DNA of 64,000 bases from Cauispirillum nitrogeniifigens (GCF_049800675.1 NZ_JBLOOT010000010.1:62001-126000); one strand, 5' to 3'. Counted from the first letter of the stretch, positions 42,467 to 50,644 are shown. Made by a program: numbers and translations. The notes: generated by a model from the letters alone, not told the origin.

Positions 42467-43189
42467 ATGAGCCCCGGTCCCCGCCGCCGAGTCGTCGTCG
42501 TCGACCCCGACTCGGCCCGCCGCAAGGCCCTTCTGGAGGTCCTGCACCGCGATGGCCACGACCTCGTGGCGGCCGACAGCGCGGCGGCGCTCCAGCGCAT
42601 CCTGGCCGACCGGCCGGTGGACGCCGTGGTCCTGGAGATGGCCCTGCCCGACGACACCGGCCTGTCGGTTCTGCGGTCGCTGCGGGCGGCGTCGGCCGTC
42701 GGCCTGATCGCGCTGAGCGACAGCACCGACCCGCTGGACCGGCTGATCGCCCTGGAGATGGGGGCCGACCACCATGTCTCCCGTCCGGTGGAACCGCGCG
42801 AGATCGCGGTGCGCCTGCGGAACCTGCTGTGGCGGCTCGGTAGCCCGGCGGCCGGCGCCGCCCCGGCCGGTGCCGGCAAGACCCAGTTCCGCTTCGGCGA
42901 CTGGCTGTTCGACGTGCCCAAGCGGGTCCTGCGCTCCCCCACCCAGGGCACCAGCACCCTGACCCGCCAGGAAACGGCGGTGCTCCAGGCGCTGGTCACG
43001 CACGCCGGCAAGGTGCTCAGCCGCGACCAGCTCATGGACGCGGTGAACCGGGAATGGAATCCCACCGACCGCACCATCGACGTCCTGATCGGCCGCCTGC
43101 GCCGCAAGATCGAGGCCGACGCGGCCGCGCCGGAACTGATCGTCACCATCTACGGCGAAGGCTACCTGTTCACGGCGACGGTCTTGTGA
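42467..43189 (+). CDS. OmpR-type winged-helix regulator with degenerate receiver
   Basis: This 240-residue protein has a receiver domain (about 8-120) and a winged-helix DNA-binding domain (about 140-238, LTRQETAVLQALVTHAGKVLSRDQL, DRTIDVLIGRLRRKIE). The phospho-acceptor Asp is replaced by Glu57 (VDAVVLEMALPDD) and the invariant Lys by Arg106 (HHVSRPVEP), although acidic residues Asp13 and Asp15 remain. It is therefore unlikely to be controlled by phosphorylation and may be constitutively active. It faces the pilus operon and precedes cbbM, so either could be its target. Confidence 0.88.
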   Translation: MSPGPRRRVVVVDPDSARRKALLEVLHRDGHDLVAADSAAALQRILADRPVDAVVLEMALPDDTGLSVLRSLRAASAVGLIALSDSTDPLDRLIALEMGADHHVSRPVEPREIAVRLRNLLWRLGSPAAGAAPAGAGKTQFRFGDWLFDVPKRVLRSPTQGTSTLTRQETAVLQALVTHAGKVLSRDQLMDAVNREWNPTDRTIDVLIGRLRRKIEADAAAPELIVTIYGEGYLFTATVL

Positions 43190-43444
43190 GGGCGCGCAAG
43201 GCCAGGGGTAGGTTCAGGCCCACCCCAAGCCCGCAGCCTGGAAAGGGGTGGGGCGGAGACCTGCCCGTTCGGGGCTTGCGCTCCCTGCCCCGAAGCGGGG
43301 GAAAACGCCCACCCGGAATATTTTTGCCCACCCCTCCCCAGGGTGTTTCGGCGCTGGGGGGCTTCGGGCAGAGATAGTAGGACGGCGGCAGGCCACGGCG
43401 TCCGCCTCCCAAACGAAAGAAACGTCCAAGCGGAGAACGAAGAG

Positions 43445-44827
43445 ATGGACCAGTCCAACCGCTACGCCCGGCTCGACCTGCGCGAAGAGGACCTGATCGC
43501 CGGCGGCAGGCATGTGCTGTGCGCCTACATCATGAAGCCCAAGGCCGGCTACGGCTATCTGGAAGCCGCCGCCCACTTCGCCGCCGAAAGCTCGACGGGC
43601 ACCAACGTCGAGGTCTGCACCACCGACGACTTCACGCGCGGCGTGGACGCCCTGGTCTACGAGATCGACGAGGCCAAGGAGATCATGAAGATCGCCTATC
43701 CCGTCGACCTGTTCGACCGCAACATCATCGACGGCCGCGCCATGCTGGTGTCGTTCCTGACCCTGACCATCGGCAACAACCAGGGCATGGGCGACATCGA
43801 ATACGCCAAGATGCACGACTTCTACGTGCCGCCGGCCTACCTGCGCCTGTTCGACGGCCCGTCCATGAACATCGTCGACATGTGGCGCGTCCTGGGCCGC
43901 CCGCTGGTCGACGGCGGCATGGTCGTCGGCACCATCATCAAGCCGAAGCTGGGCCTGCGCCCCGAACCCTTCGCCGAGGCCTGCCACCAGTTCTGGCTGG
44001 GCGGCGACTTCATCAAGAATGACGAGCCGCAGGGCAACCAGACGTTCGCGCCCATGCGCAAGATCATCCCGATGATCGCCGACGCCATGCGCCGCGCCCA
44101 GGACGAAACCGGGCAGGCCAAGCTGTTCTCGGCCAACATCACCGCCGACGACCCGTTCGAGATGATCGCCCGCGGCGAGTTCATCCTGGAGACCTTCGGC
44201 GAGTTCGCCGACCACGTCGCCTTCCTGGTCGATGGCTATGCCGCCGGGCCGACCGCCGTGACCACCTGCCGCCGGCGCTTCCCGCAGCAGTTCCTGCACT
44301 ACCACCGCGCCGGCCACGGTGCCGTCACCAGCCCGCAGTCCAAGCGCGGCTACACCGCCTTCGTGCACTGCAAGATGAGCCGCCTGTCGGGGGCCTCGGG
44401 CATCCACACCGGGACCATGGGCTTCGGCAAGATGGAAGGCGACGCCGCCGACAAGGCCATCGCCTACATGCTGGAGCGCGACAGCGCCCACGGCCCCTTC
44501 TATCCCCAGGAATGGCAGGGCATGAAGGCCACCACGCCGATCATCTCCGGCGGCATGAACGCCCTGCGCCTGCCCGGTTTCTTCGACAACCTGGGCCACT
44601 CCAACGTCATCCAGACCTCGGGCGGCGGCGCCTTCGGGCACAAGGACGGCGGCGCGGCCGGGGCCAAGTCGCTGCGCCAGGCCAGCCTTGCCTGGCAGCA
44701 GGGCATCGACCTGGTGGACTACGCCAAGGAGCACCCGGAACTGGCCGGCGCCTTCGAGTCCTTCCCCAAGGACGCCGACGCTCTGTTCCCCGGCTGGCGC
44801 GAAAAGCTCAAGGCCGTGGCCGCCTGA
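43445..44827 (+). CDS. cbbM: Form II RubisCO large subunit
   Basis: This 460-residue protein matches form II RubisCO with the R. rubrum numbering: catalytic Lys166 (GTIIKPKLGLRPE) and carbamylated Lys191 in GGDFIKNDEP. The phosphate-binding loop (HCKMSRLSGASGIHTGTMGFGKME) is intact, as is SGGMNALRLPGFFDNLGHSN. It fixes CO2 onto ribulose bisphosphate without small subunits. A GGAGAACGAAG element precedes the ATG. No cbbR lies nearby; the gene upstream is the degenerate OmpR-type regulator. Confidence 0.98.
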   Translation: MDQSNRYARLDLREEDLIAGGRHVLCAYIMKPKAGYGYLEAAAHFAAESSTGTNVEVCTTDDFTRGVDALVYEIDEAKEIMKIAYPVDLFDRNIIDGRAMLVSFLTLTIGNNQGMGDIEYAKMHDFYVPPAYLRLFDGPSMNIVDMWRVLGRPLVDGGMVVGTIIKPKLGLRPEPFAEACHQFWLGGDFIKNDEPQGNQTFAPMRKIIPMIADAMRRAQDETGQAKLFSANITADDPFEMIARGEFILETFGEFADHVAFLVDGYAAGPTAVTTCRRRFPQQFLHYHRAGHGAVTSPQSKRGYTAFVHCKMSRLSGASGIHTGTMGFGKMEGDAADKAIAYMLERDSAHGPFYPQEWQGMKATTPIISGGMNALRLPGFFDNLGHSNVIQTSGGGAFGHKDGGAAGAKSLRQASLAWQQGIDLVDYAKEHPELAGAFESFPKDADALFPGWREKLKAVAA

Positions 44828-44967
44828 GGGCGGCCCCGCGGGGCGGCCGCCCCGTCCGCGCTTCTGGGGGAGCGCGGCGGGGCGGCCGGACCCCCCGCTC
44901 CACCAAAGTCCACTTTCCTGCGGCCCCCATAACAAACCACAATGGGCCCAGGTTCAGGGAGGTCGAT

Positions 44968-45897
44968 ATGTCGATCAGGCACCCCATCATCGCCGTGACC
45001 GGCTCCTCGGGAGCCGGCACGAGCACCGTCAAGGAAGCCTTCGCCCATATGTTCCGCCGCGAGGGGATCACACCGGCGATCATCGAAGGCGACAGCTTCC
45101 ACCGCTATGACCGCGCCGAGATGAAGCGCAAGGTGGCCGAGGCCGAGCGCGAGGGCTGCCGCGCCTTCAGCCACTTCGGCCCGCAGGCCAACCTGTTCCC
45201 GGCGCTGGAGCACCTGTTCAAGACCTATGGCGAGACCGGCTCCGGGCAGCGGCGCCTGTACCTGCACAACGAGGGGGAGGCCGCGCCCTACGCCCACCTC
45301 GGCCTGCAACCGGGCCAGTTCACCCCCTGGGAAGACCTGCCCGAAGGCACCGACCTGCTGTTCTACGAGGGCCTGCACGGCTGCGTCGTCAACGAGCCCG
45401 AGCAGGAGGAGCAGTACAACGTCGCCCAGCACGTCGACCTTCGGATCGGCGTGGTCCCGGTGATCAACCTGGAATGGATCCAGAAGATCCACCGCGACAC
45501 CAGCCAGCGCGGGTACTCGGAAAAGGCCGTGATGGACACCATCATGCGCCGCATGCACGACTACGTGCACCACATCATCCCGCAGTTCAAGCTGACCGAC
45601 ATCAACTTCCAGCGCGTGCCGGTGGTCGATACCTCCGACCCCATCATCGCCCGCGACATCCCCTCGCCCGACGAAAGCCTGGTGGTCATCCGCTTCCGCA
45701 AGCCCGACCGCTTCGGGGTGGACTATCCCTACCTGCTCCAGATGATCCCCGGCTCCTTCATGTCGCGCCGCAACACCATCGTCGTGCCGGGCGGCAAGAT
45801 GGGCTTTGCCATGGAACTCATCCTCACTCCCATCCTGCGCCGCATCATGGACCAGAAGGCCAAGGCGATGGAAAAGGAGATGCTGGCGCCGGCCTGA
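44968..45897 (+). CDS. cbbP: Phosphoribulokinase
   Basis: The ATG at 44968, with GGGAGG at 5 nt, gives 309 residues. The P-loop is TGSSGAGTST (11-20), followed by IIEGDSFHRYDR, YEGLHG and a C-terminal MIPGSFMSRRNTIVVPGGKM. This is the class I, octameric bacterial PRK. It makes ribulose bisphosphate for cbbM, which precedes it by 140 bp. The other Calvin-cycle genes are not in the window. Confidence 0.97.
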   Translation: MSIRHPIIAVTGSSGAGTSTVKEAFAHMFRREGITPAIIEGDSFHRYDRAEMKRKVAEAEREGCRAFSHFGPQANLFPALEHLFKTYGETGSGQRRLYLHNEGEAAPYAHLGLQPGQFTPWEDLPEGTDLLFYEGLHGCVVNEPEQEEQYNVAQHVDLRIGVVPVINLEWIQKIHRDTSQRGYSEKAVMDTIMRRMHDYVHHIIPQFKLTDINFQRVPVVDTSDPIIARDIPSPDESLVVIRFRKPDRFGVDYPYLLQMIPGSFMSRRNTIVVPGGKMGFAMELILTPILRRIMDQKAKAMEKEMLAPA

Positions 45898-45936
45898 TGC
45901 GGGCCGCGCCGCCAATCATTCCGAATCCCCTGCGCT

Positions 45937-45969
45937 CCCCCTCCCGCCCCCGGCGGGAGGGGTCTTTTT
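45937..45969 (+). terminator. Rho-independent terminator after cbbP
   Basis: An 11-bp GC stem (CCCCTCCCGCC/GGCGGGAGGGG) with a small loop is followed by TCTTTTT. It lies 40 bp after the cbbP stop. Confidence 0.9.
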
Positions 45970-46150
45970 ATCCCGCCCTGCGCGCCGCCTTGCGTTCGGC
46001 AGCGGCGAGGAAGGCCCGGTTCGGCGTCGGACGACCATCGCAGGCCGTGGCTGGCGAGGTCTTTCGGGGCCATGAACGGACGACAGGCTGTTGCGGCGCC
46101 TCCTGCCAACGGGCAGGCCGGGCCGCCGGTTGCCGCCGCCCGGCGGAGGC

Positions 46151-46558
46151 TCAGGCCGCCTGGTCGTCGTCGGTCAGCAGCGGATAGACGCCGTCCGCGT
46201 CGTGGTCCTCCGCCCCGGTCAGCGGGGGATTGAACACGCAGATCAGGCGCAGTTCCCTGGTCGCCCGCAGCCAGTGCTTTTCGTGGCCGTTCAGGGCGTA
46301 CATGGTGCCGTCCTTGATCGGCCACGTCTCGCCGGTGGCGCAGACTTCGATCTCTCCCTCGCCGCCGACGCAGTACACCGCCTCCAGGTGGTTGGCGTAG
46401 TGGATGAGGGTTTCGGTGCCGGCGTGGATCAGCGTGTCGTGGAACGAAAAGCCCATGCCGTCCTTGCGCAGCAGCATGCGGCGGCTGGTCCAGGTGCCGG
46501 TGGCGGCCTTGACCTCAGCTTCCGTGCCGATGAGGTCGTCGAGGGTACGCACGATCAT
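46151..46558 (-). CDS. ectC: EctC, L-ectoine synthase
   Basis: The ATG complementary to 46556-46558 gives 135 residues. Conserved EctC parts are MIVRTLDDLIGTEAEV, DGMGFSFHDTLIHAGTET, HYANHLEAVYCVGGEGEIE and ALNGHEKHWLRA. It is a cupin that cyclises N-acetyl-diaminobutyrate to ectoine, with iron held by Glu, Tyr and His in these motifs. It is the last gene of the ect operon, 31 bp after the ectAB stop. No ectD was found. Confidence 0.96.
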   Translation of the reverse strand: MIVRTLDDLIGTEAEVKAATGTWTSRRMLLRKDGMGFSFHDTLIHAGTETLIHYANHLEAVYCVGGEGEIEVCATGETWPIKDGTMYALNGHEKHWLRATRELRLICVFNPPLTGAEDHDADGVYPLLTDDDQAA

Positions 46559-46589
46559 TGAAACAGTCTCCAGCAGAGTGACGTGGCGA

Positions 46590-47864
46590 TCAGGCCGCGC
46601 TGCGGGCATCCCCGGCGCGGGCGCGAGCGACGGTGGCGAAGGCATCGGCCAGGATGTCCAGGCCGGTGGTCAGGTCGGCGTCGGGGATGGTCAGCGGGCA
46701 GAGGATCTTGACCACCTCGCCATCGGGGCCGGACGTCTCCATGAGCACGCCGTTGCTAAAGGCTTCGCCGCAGATGGCGGCGGCGGCGTCGCCGGAGTTC
46801 AGGGCGATGCCCTGCATCAGGCCACGCCCGCGCACCTCGGGCGCGAACTCCGGGTGGGCCTGGGCGATCCTATCGAAGGCGGCGCGGACGATGCCGGCCT
46901 TGCGGGCGACGTCCTTGCTCAGGGCGTCGGTTTCCCAGAAGCGCAGGGCCTCGGTGGCGGTGATGAAGGCCATGTTGTTGCCCCGGAAGGTGCCGTTGTG
47001 CTCGCCGGCGGCGAAGACGTCGTAGTGCGGCTTGATCAGCACCACCGACAGCGGCAGGCCATAGCCCGACAGCGACTTCGACAGGCAGATCAGGTCCGGG
47101 GAGATGCCCGCCGGCTCGAAGCTGAAGAAGGTGCCGGTGCGGCCGCAGCCGGCCTGGATGTCGTCCAGGATCAGCAGCATGTCCCAGCGACGGCACAGCG
47201 CCTCCAGGCGCCGCAGCCACTCCATGGAGCAGGCGTTGATGCCGCCCTCACCCTGCACCGCCTCGACGATCACCGCCGCCGGCAGGTCGATACCCGAGCC
47301 GCCGTCCTCAAGCGTGCGCTCGAAGTAGGCCAGGCTGTCGAGGTCGTCCATGTAACCGGCGTAGGGCATGAAGATGGTGTTGTCCAGCGGCAGCCCGGCG
47401 CCGGAGCGCTTGAAGGCGTTGCCGGTCACCGCCAGCGCCCCCAGGGTCATGCCGTGGAAGGCGTTGGTGAAGCTGACGACCTTCTCGCGGCCCGTGACCT
47501 TGCGGGCGAGCTTGAGGGCGCTTTCCACCGCGTTGGTCCCGGTCGGTCCGGGGAACATCATCTTGTGGTCCATGCCGCGCGGCGCCAGGATCACCTCGTT
47601 GAAGCGGGTGAGGAAGCGCTCCTTGGCGGCGGTGGCCATGTCCAGGCTGTGGGCGATGCCGTCGGCGGCGATGTAATCCATCAACCGGCGCTTCATGCCC
47701 TCGTCATTGTGGCCGTAGTTCAGCGCCCCGGCGCCGGCGAAGAAGTCGATGTACTCGCGGCCGGAGCGGCCGGTCACGCGCGCCCCCTTGGCCGACACGA
47801 AGACTTCCGGGAAGTTGCGGATGTAGCTGCGCACGTTGGATTCGTATGTCTCGAAGGCGTCCAC
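46590..47864 (-). CDS. ectB: EctB, possible internal start within the fusion
   Basis: The GTG complementary to 47862-47864, with GGGAGA 6 nt upstream, gives 424 residues, the usual EctB length, beginning VDAFETYESNVRSYIRNFPE. Whether it is used, or only the fused product is made, cannot be told from sequence. EctB makes L-2,4-diaminobutyrate from aspartate semialdehyde and glutamate. Confidence 0.55.
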   Translation of the reverse strand: MDAFETYESNVRSYIRNFPEVFVSAKGARVTGRSGREYIDFFAGAGALNYGHNDEGMKRRLMDYIAADGIAHSLDMATAAKERFLTRFNEVILAPRGMDHKMMFPGPTGTNAVESALKLARKVTGREKVVSFTNAFHGMTLGALAVTGNAFKRSGAGLPLDNTIFMPYAGYMDDLDSLAYFERTLEDGGSGIDLPAAVIVEAVQGEGGINACSMEWLRRLEALCRRWDMLLILDDIQAGCGRTGTFFSFEPAGISPDLICLSKSLSGYGLPLSVVLIKPHYDVFAAGEHNGTFRGNNMAFITATEALRFWETDALSKDVARKAGIVRAAFDRIAQAHPEFAPEVRGRGLMQGIALNSGDAAAAICGEAFSNGVLMETSGPDGEVVKILCPLTIPDADLTTGLDILADAFATVARARAGDARSAA

Positions 47865-48521
47865 GTCGTTTCTCCCGTTGGCCGTGGCGTCGATCGGACC
47901 GATGCGGAACAGGCGCTCGGGCTCGTGGCCCGCGCCTGTGCATGCTTCGGGGGGGAAGGCGGCGGCGGCGAACAGGTCGCGGACCTGGATGCCGGCGCCG
48001 AAGGTCCGGGCGCTGGCACGGAACAGCGCTTCCGAGGCGGCATTGGACGGTGTCACCGTCGCCTCCAGGAAGCACACGCCGGCCGGCGCGCGGTCGATGA
48101 ACTGTCTGATCAGGCGCGTGCCCAGGCCGCGCCCGCGCTGCCGGGGATCGACCCCGACCTGCCAGACGAAGGCAGTGTCGGGCTGGTTCGGCGGCACGAA
48201 GCCCATCACGAACCCGGCCAGGCGCCGGTCGCCGCCAGGCAGGCGTTCCTCCGCCACCACGCAGGTGTCGGCGAACCACTCGCCCATCATCAGGTAGGCG
48301 TAGGCGGAATTCTCGTCCAGGGCACCGCTGGCCTTGACCAGCCGCCACATCGCCGCGCCGTCGCGGTGCGTCGGCCGGCGGAAGGTCAGCGGCCCGGAGG
48401 GGGGGATGGAGCGGCGGGAGGATCGGGCCACCCCGGCGTGCGGAGTGGCCGGGCGCGGGTCGCCTTCCGACGCGCCGACGTCCCCGTCGGAAGATGTATT
48501 CGTGATGGAGTCCAGAGTCAT
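46590..48521 (-). CDS. ectAB: EctA-EctB fused open frame (acetyltransferase plus transaminase)
   Basis: One open frame holds two enzymes. The first (about residues 45-200 from the ATG at 48521) is a GNAT diaminobutyrate acetyltransferase, with NSAYAYLMMGEWFADTCVVAEE and VGVDPRQRGRGLGTRL. The second is a PLP-dependent diaminobutyrate transaminase (FETYESNVRSYIRNFPEVF, SGREYIDFFAGAGALNYGHN, catalytic Lys in ICLSKSLSGYGLP). The join (GPIDATANGRND) reads like a translated spacer. It contains GGGAGA 6 nt before a GTG at 47864, which would start a normal 424-residue EctB. Separate EctB translation is thus possible. The protein N terminus is uncertain (ATG at 48521 or 48545); the first 45 or so residues are not conserved. 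Confidence 0.85.
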   Translation of the reverse strand: MTLDSITNTSSDGDVGASEGDPRPATPHAGVARSSRRSIPPSGPLTFRRPTHRDGAAMWRLVKASGALDENSAYAYLMMGEWFADTCVVAEERLPGGDRRLAGFVMGFVPPNQPDTAFVWQVGVDPRQRGRGLGTRLIRQFIDRAPAGVCFLEATVTPSNAASEALFRASARTFGAGIQVRDLFAAAAFPPEACTGAGHEPERLFRIGPIDATANGRNDVDAFETYESNVRSYIRNFPEVFVSAKGARVTGRSGREYIDFFAGAGALNYGHNDEGMKRRLMDYIAADGIAHSLDMATAAKERFLTRFNEVILAPRGMDHKMMFPGPTGTNAVESALKLARKVTGREKVVSFTNAFHGMTLGALAVTGNAFKRSGAGLPLDNTIFMPYAGYMDDLDSLAYFERTLEDGGSGIDLPAAVIVEAVQGEGGINACSMEWLRRLEALCRRWDMLLILDDIQAGCGRTGTFFSFEPAGISPDLICLSKSLSGYGLPLSVVLIKPHYDVFAAGEHNGTFRGNNMAFITATEALRFWETDALSKDVARKAGIVRAAFDRIAQAHPEFAPEVRGRGLMQGIALNSGDAAAAICGEAFSNGVLMETSGPDGEVVKILCPLTIPDADLTTGLDILADAFATVARARAGDARSAA

Positions 48522-49008
48522 TGCACCAATGTCTGTTGTTTCCATTCCGGTGATGGAGAAGTACTCCCGCCTTCCCCCGCTGAGCCTTCCATTGATGGAA
48601 CGGCCCTGCGGGCGGCGTGACATGGTCGGATCAGCCCTCCCGGACGATCCAGACGGAGAATACACATCCACCATCACCGCGCTTCGGACAGAAAAATACA
48701 GACATGACAGAGATTGTCAACCCACGCATGGACAATAAAATGGCCTACACGTCTTCTTAGGCAAGTCTTGGCGCCCAAGAAAAGCAACTTTGAACTCAAA
48801 TACTACGCTTTCCGATCAAAGATTTACTGATATATAAATTACATTGCACAATCACAAGGTTGATTTTCACTCACCGTCTGATAGGATCATGTCCGTCGTC
48901 GCCGCCCTGGCCCCGCTGAAATCGAGGGAACACACCTCTTTTCCCGGACACCGCCACGGCCCATGCGAGGACTGTTTCGTTGAAACTGAAAAAGGACGAA
49001 TATTCCCC
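48522..49008. other. AT-rich divergent intergenic region between ect and HicB-like genes
   Basis: This 487-bp stretch is the AT-richest in the window (48690-48850). It contains the ect promoter (listed separately), a palindrome TTCCAT-TG-ATGGAA (48587-48600) and a related TCCAT/ATGGA pair with a 7-bp spacer (48541-48557). These are candidate sites for osmotic or MarR-type control of ect. No gene is evident, although a longer start for the HicB-like frame (48844) is possible. Confidence 0.55.
48693..48720 (-). promoter_or_regulatory. Sigma-70-type promoter for the ect operon
   Basis: On the reverse strand, TTGACA (complement of 48715-48720) and TATTTT (complement of 48693-48698) are 16 bp apart. 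The -35 is a perfect consensus match. The promoter lies about 170 bp upstream of the ATG at 48521. Confidence 0.6.
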
Positions 49009-49263
49009 ATGCGAGGATATATTGCCGTCGTCAACAGGCAGAATGACGAGTCGTACCGTGCCGAGGTGGTCGGAGTCGCCGGATGCGAATGCCGCGCCGC
49101 CACCGTCGAGGAAGCCCTGCACGGCGCCAAGGAAAGCCTCCGCCGGATCGCCGGCTCGGGACGCCCGCTGCCGGAACCCCGTCCCTCCCACGACATGATC
49201 GCCGAGGTGTCCCGCCGCTCCGCCGTGGCCGGCGCCTGCCTGCGCCGCCCGCGCGCCGCCTGA
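49009..49263 (+). CDS. Solitary HicB-like protein
   Basis: The ATG at 49009 (AAGGA upstream) gives 84 residues: MRGYIAVVNRQNDESYRAEV, then VEEALHGAKESLRRIAGSG and PLPEPRPSHDMI. This is the partial RNase-H fold and the PLPEP motif of HicB antitoxins. No hicA toxin gene (about 60 codons) is visible on either side, and there is no added DNA-binding domain. It may be an orphan or have another binding role. An ATG at 48844 would add 55 residues without family similarity. Confidence 0.65.
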   Translation: MRGYIAVVNRQNDESYRAEVVGVAGCECRAATVEEALHGAKESLRRIAGSGRPLPEPRPSHDMIAEVSRRSAVAGACLRRPRAA

Positions 49264-49375
49264 CGGGCGAACTGACGGGCCAATTGACGGGGTGGGGGCG
49301 CAGCTTCTTCCCTTGTGCCGGGGCCGTGGTGCCCTACCTTTAGGGCCTGGACCCCATTAGGCCCGGAGGCTTGGT

Positions 49376-50425
49376 GTGACGGAGGACGGCTCCTACCCGC
49401 CGCATTTCGACGGCGCGCGCTACTTCAACCCCGGCTACGGCGAGCATCCGTCCCTGTGGGATTTCCTGCGGTGGCGCGCCAAGCGGGGCCGGCGCATCCC
49501 GTGGCCGCGCGCCGTGGCCAACCCGGCGTCGGACGTGCCGCCGCAGCGGGTCGACGACGGCCCGGCGCTGCGGGTGTCCTACGTCGGCCACGTCACGGCG
49601 CTGTTGCAGACCTGCGGCGTCAACGTCTTGACCGACCCGGTGTGGTCGGAACGCGCCAGCCCCATTCCCTTCGCCGGCCCGCGCCGCGTGCGCCGCCCCG
49701 GCATCCGCCTGCGCGACCTGCCGCAACTGGATGCCATCCTGGTCAGCCACAACCACTATGACCACCTCGACCGCGCCACCCTGGCGCGGCTGGCGGCGCT
49801 GCGGCCGGCGACGGTGTACACGCCCCTGGGCAACGCCCGCCTGATCCACAAGGCGGCGCGGGGCCTGCGCGTGCATGAGATGGACTGGGGCGACCACGTC
49901 GACCTGGCCGACGGCGTGCGCCTGCACCTGGAGCCGATGCTGCACTGGTCGGCGCGCGGCGTGCGCGACCGCAACATCGCCCTGTGGGGGGCCTTCGTGC
50001 TCGAAACGCCGCACGGCAATGTGTTGTTCATCGGCGACACCGCCTATGGCGCCGGCGAGACGTTCCGCCACCACCGTGCCAAGTTCGGCGCCTTCCGGCT
50101 GGCCTTGCTGCCCATCGGCGCCTACCTGCCGCGCTGGTTCATGAAATTCAGCCACATGGACCCGCACGAAGCGGTCAAGGCGATGAAAGACCTCGACGCC
50201 GCCTATGCCCTGGCCACGCACTACGAGGTCTTTCCGCTGGCCGACGACAGGTTCGACGCCCCCCGCCGCGCGCTGGAAGAGGCCCGTGGCCTCCACCAGA
50301 TATCCCCCGAACGGTTTCCGGCGCTGGAGCCGGGAACCGCGTGGTGGGTGCCCGCCGTCGCCGCCCACTCCGCCCGGTCGGCCACGGGATCGCAGAGGGG
50401 AACGCCGGCGGCGCGGGTCAGGTGA
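49376..50425 (+). CDS. MBL-fold hydrolase, NAPE-PLD/UlaG-like
   Basis: This 349-residue protein starts at a GTG with GGAGG 6 nt before. It has the metal motif SHNHYDHLD, VLFIGDTAYG and LLPIGAYLPRWFMKFSHMDPHEA, the pattern of N-acyl-phosphatidylethanolamine phospholipase D-like hydrolases. It is cytoplasmic or loosely bound. In bacteria the substrate is generally unknown; a lipid or nucleotide phosphodiester is plausible. Confidence 0.85.
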   Translation: MTEDGSYPPHFDGARYFNPGYGEHPSLWDFLRWRAKRGRRIPWPRAVANPASDVPPQRVDDGPALRVSYVGHVTALLQTCGVNVLTDPVWSERASPIPFAGPRRVRRPGIRLRDLPQLDAILVSHNHYDHLDRATLARLAALRPATVYTPLGNARLIHKAARGLRVHEMDWGDHVDLADGVRLHLEPMLHWSARGVRDRNIALWGAFVLETPHGNVLFIGDTAYGAGETFRHHRAKFGAFRLALLPIGAYLPRWFMKFSHMDPHEAVKAMKDLDAAYALATHYEVFPLADDRFDAPRRALEEARGLHQISPERFPALEPGTAWWVPAVAAHSARSATGSQRGTPAARVR

Positions 50426-50492
50426 GGCCGATCAGGCTGAGAATGGCCAGAACCACCACGATGACGCCGATGATGTAGAAAATGCTGTGCAT
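50418..50492 (-). CDS. 24-residue transmembrane microprotein
   Basis: The reverse-strand ATG complementary to 50490-50492, with AAGGA 9 nt upstream, encodes 24 residues ending in a TGA. After MHSIFYIIG the rest is hydrophobic (VIVVVLAILSLIGL), one membrane helix. Its end overlaps the end of the convergent MBL gene by 8 bp. Tiny hydrophobic proteins of this kind are common in alphaproteobacteria but of unknown function. The good ribosome site and non-random composition support it. Confidence 0.6.
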   Translation of the reverse strand: MHSIFYIIGVIVVVLAILSLIGLT

Positions 50493-50513
50493 GGTCGGTC
50501 TTCCTTGCGGCTG

Positions 50514-50644
50514 TTATACCGGCCGGCGGATGAAGAAACTTGCGAAGCACCGCTCGCCGGCCGGCAAGCCCGCGCGGCGCATGAGCGTCACCGCCTCGGC
50601 ATGAAACGGCCCGGAGGGGTCGTTTCATAAGCCGGGCGGTATTA
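50514..50644. repeat. Interspersed ~130-bp repeat, copy 2 (uninterrupted, inverted)
   Basis: Read on the reverse strand, this segment runs from TAATACCGCCCGGCTTATG to GGCCGGTATAA and matches copy 1 (27242-27559) almost base for base, apart from the 185-bp insertion there. It includes the stem TGAAACG ... CGTTTCA. Its first three bases are the stop codon of the DUF3618 gene, as copy 1 begins with the rimO stop. Confidence 0.85.
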
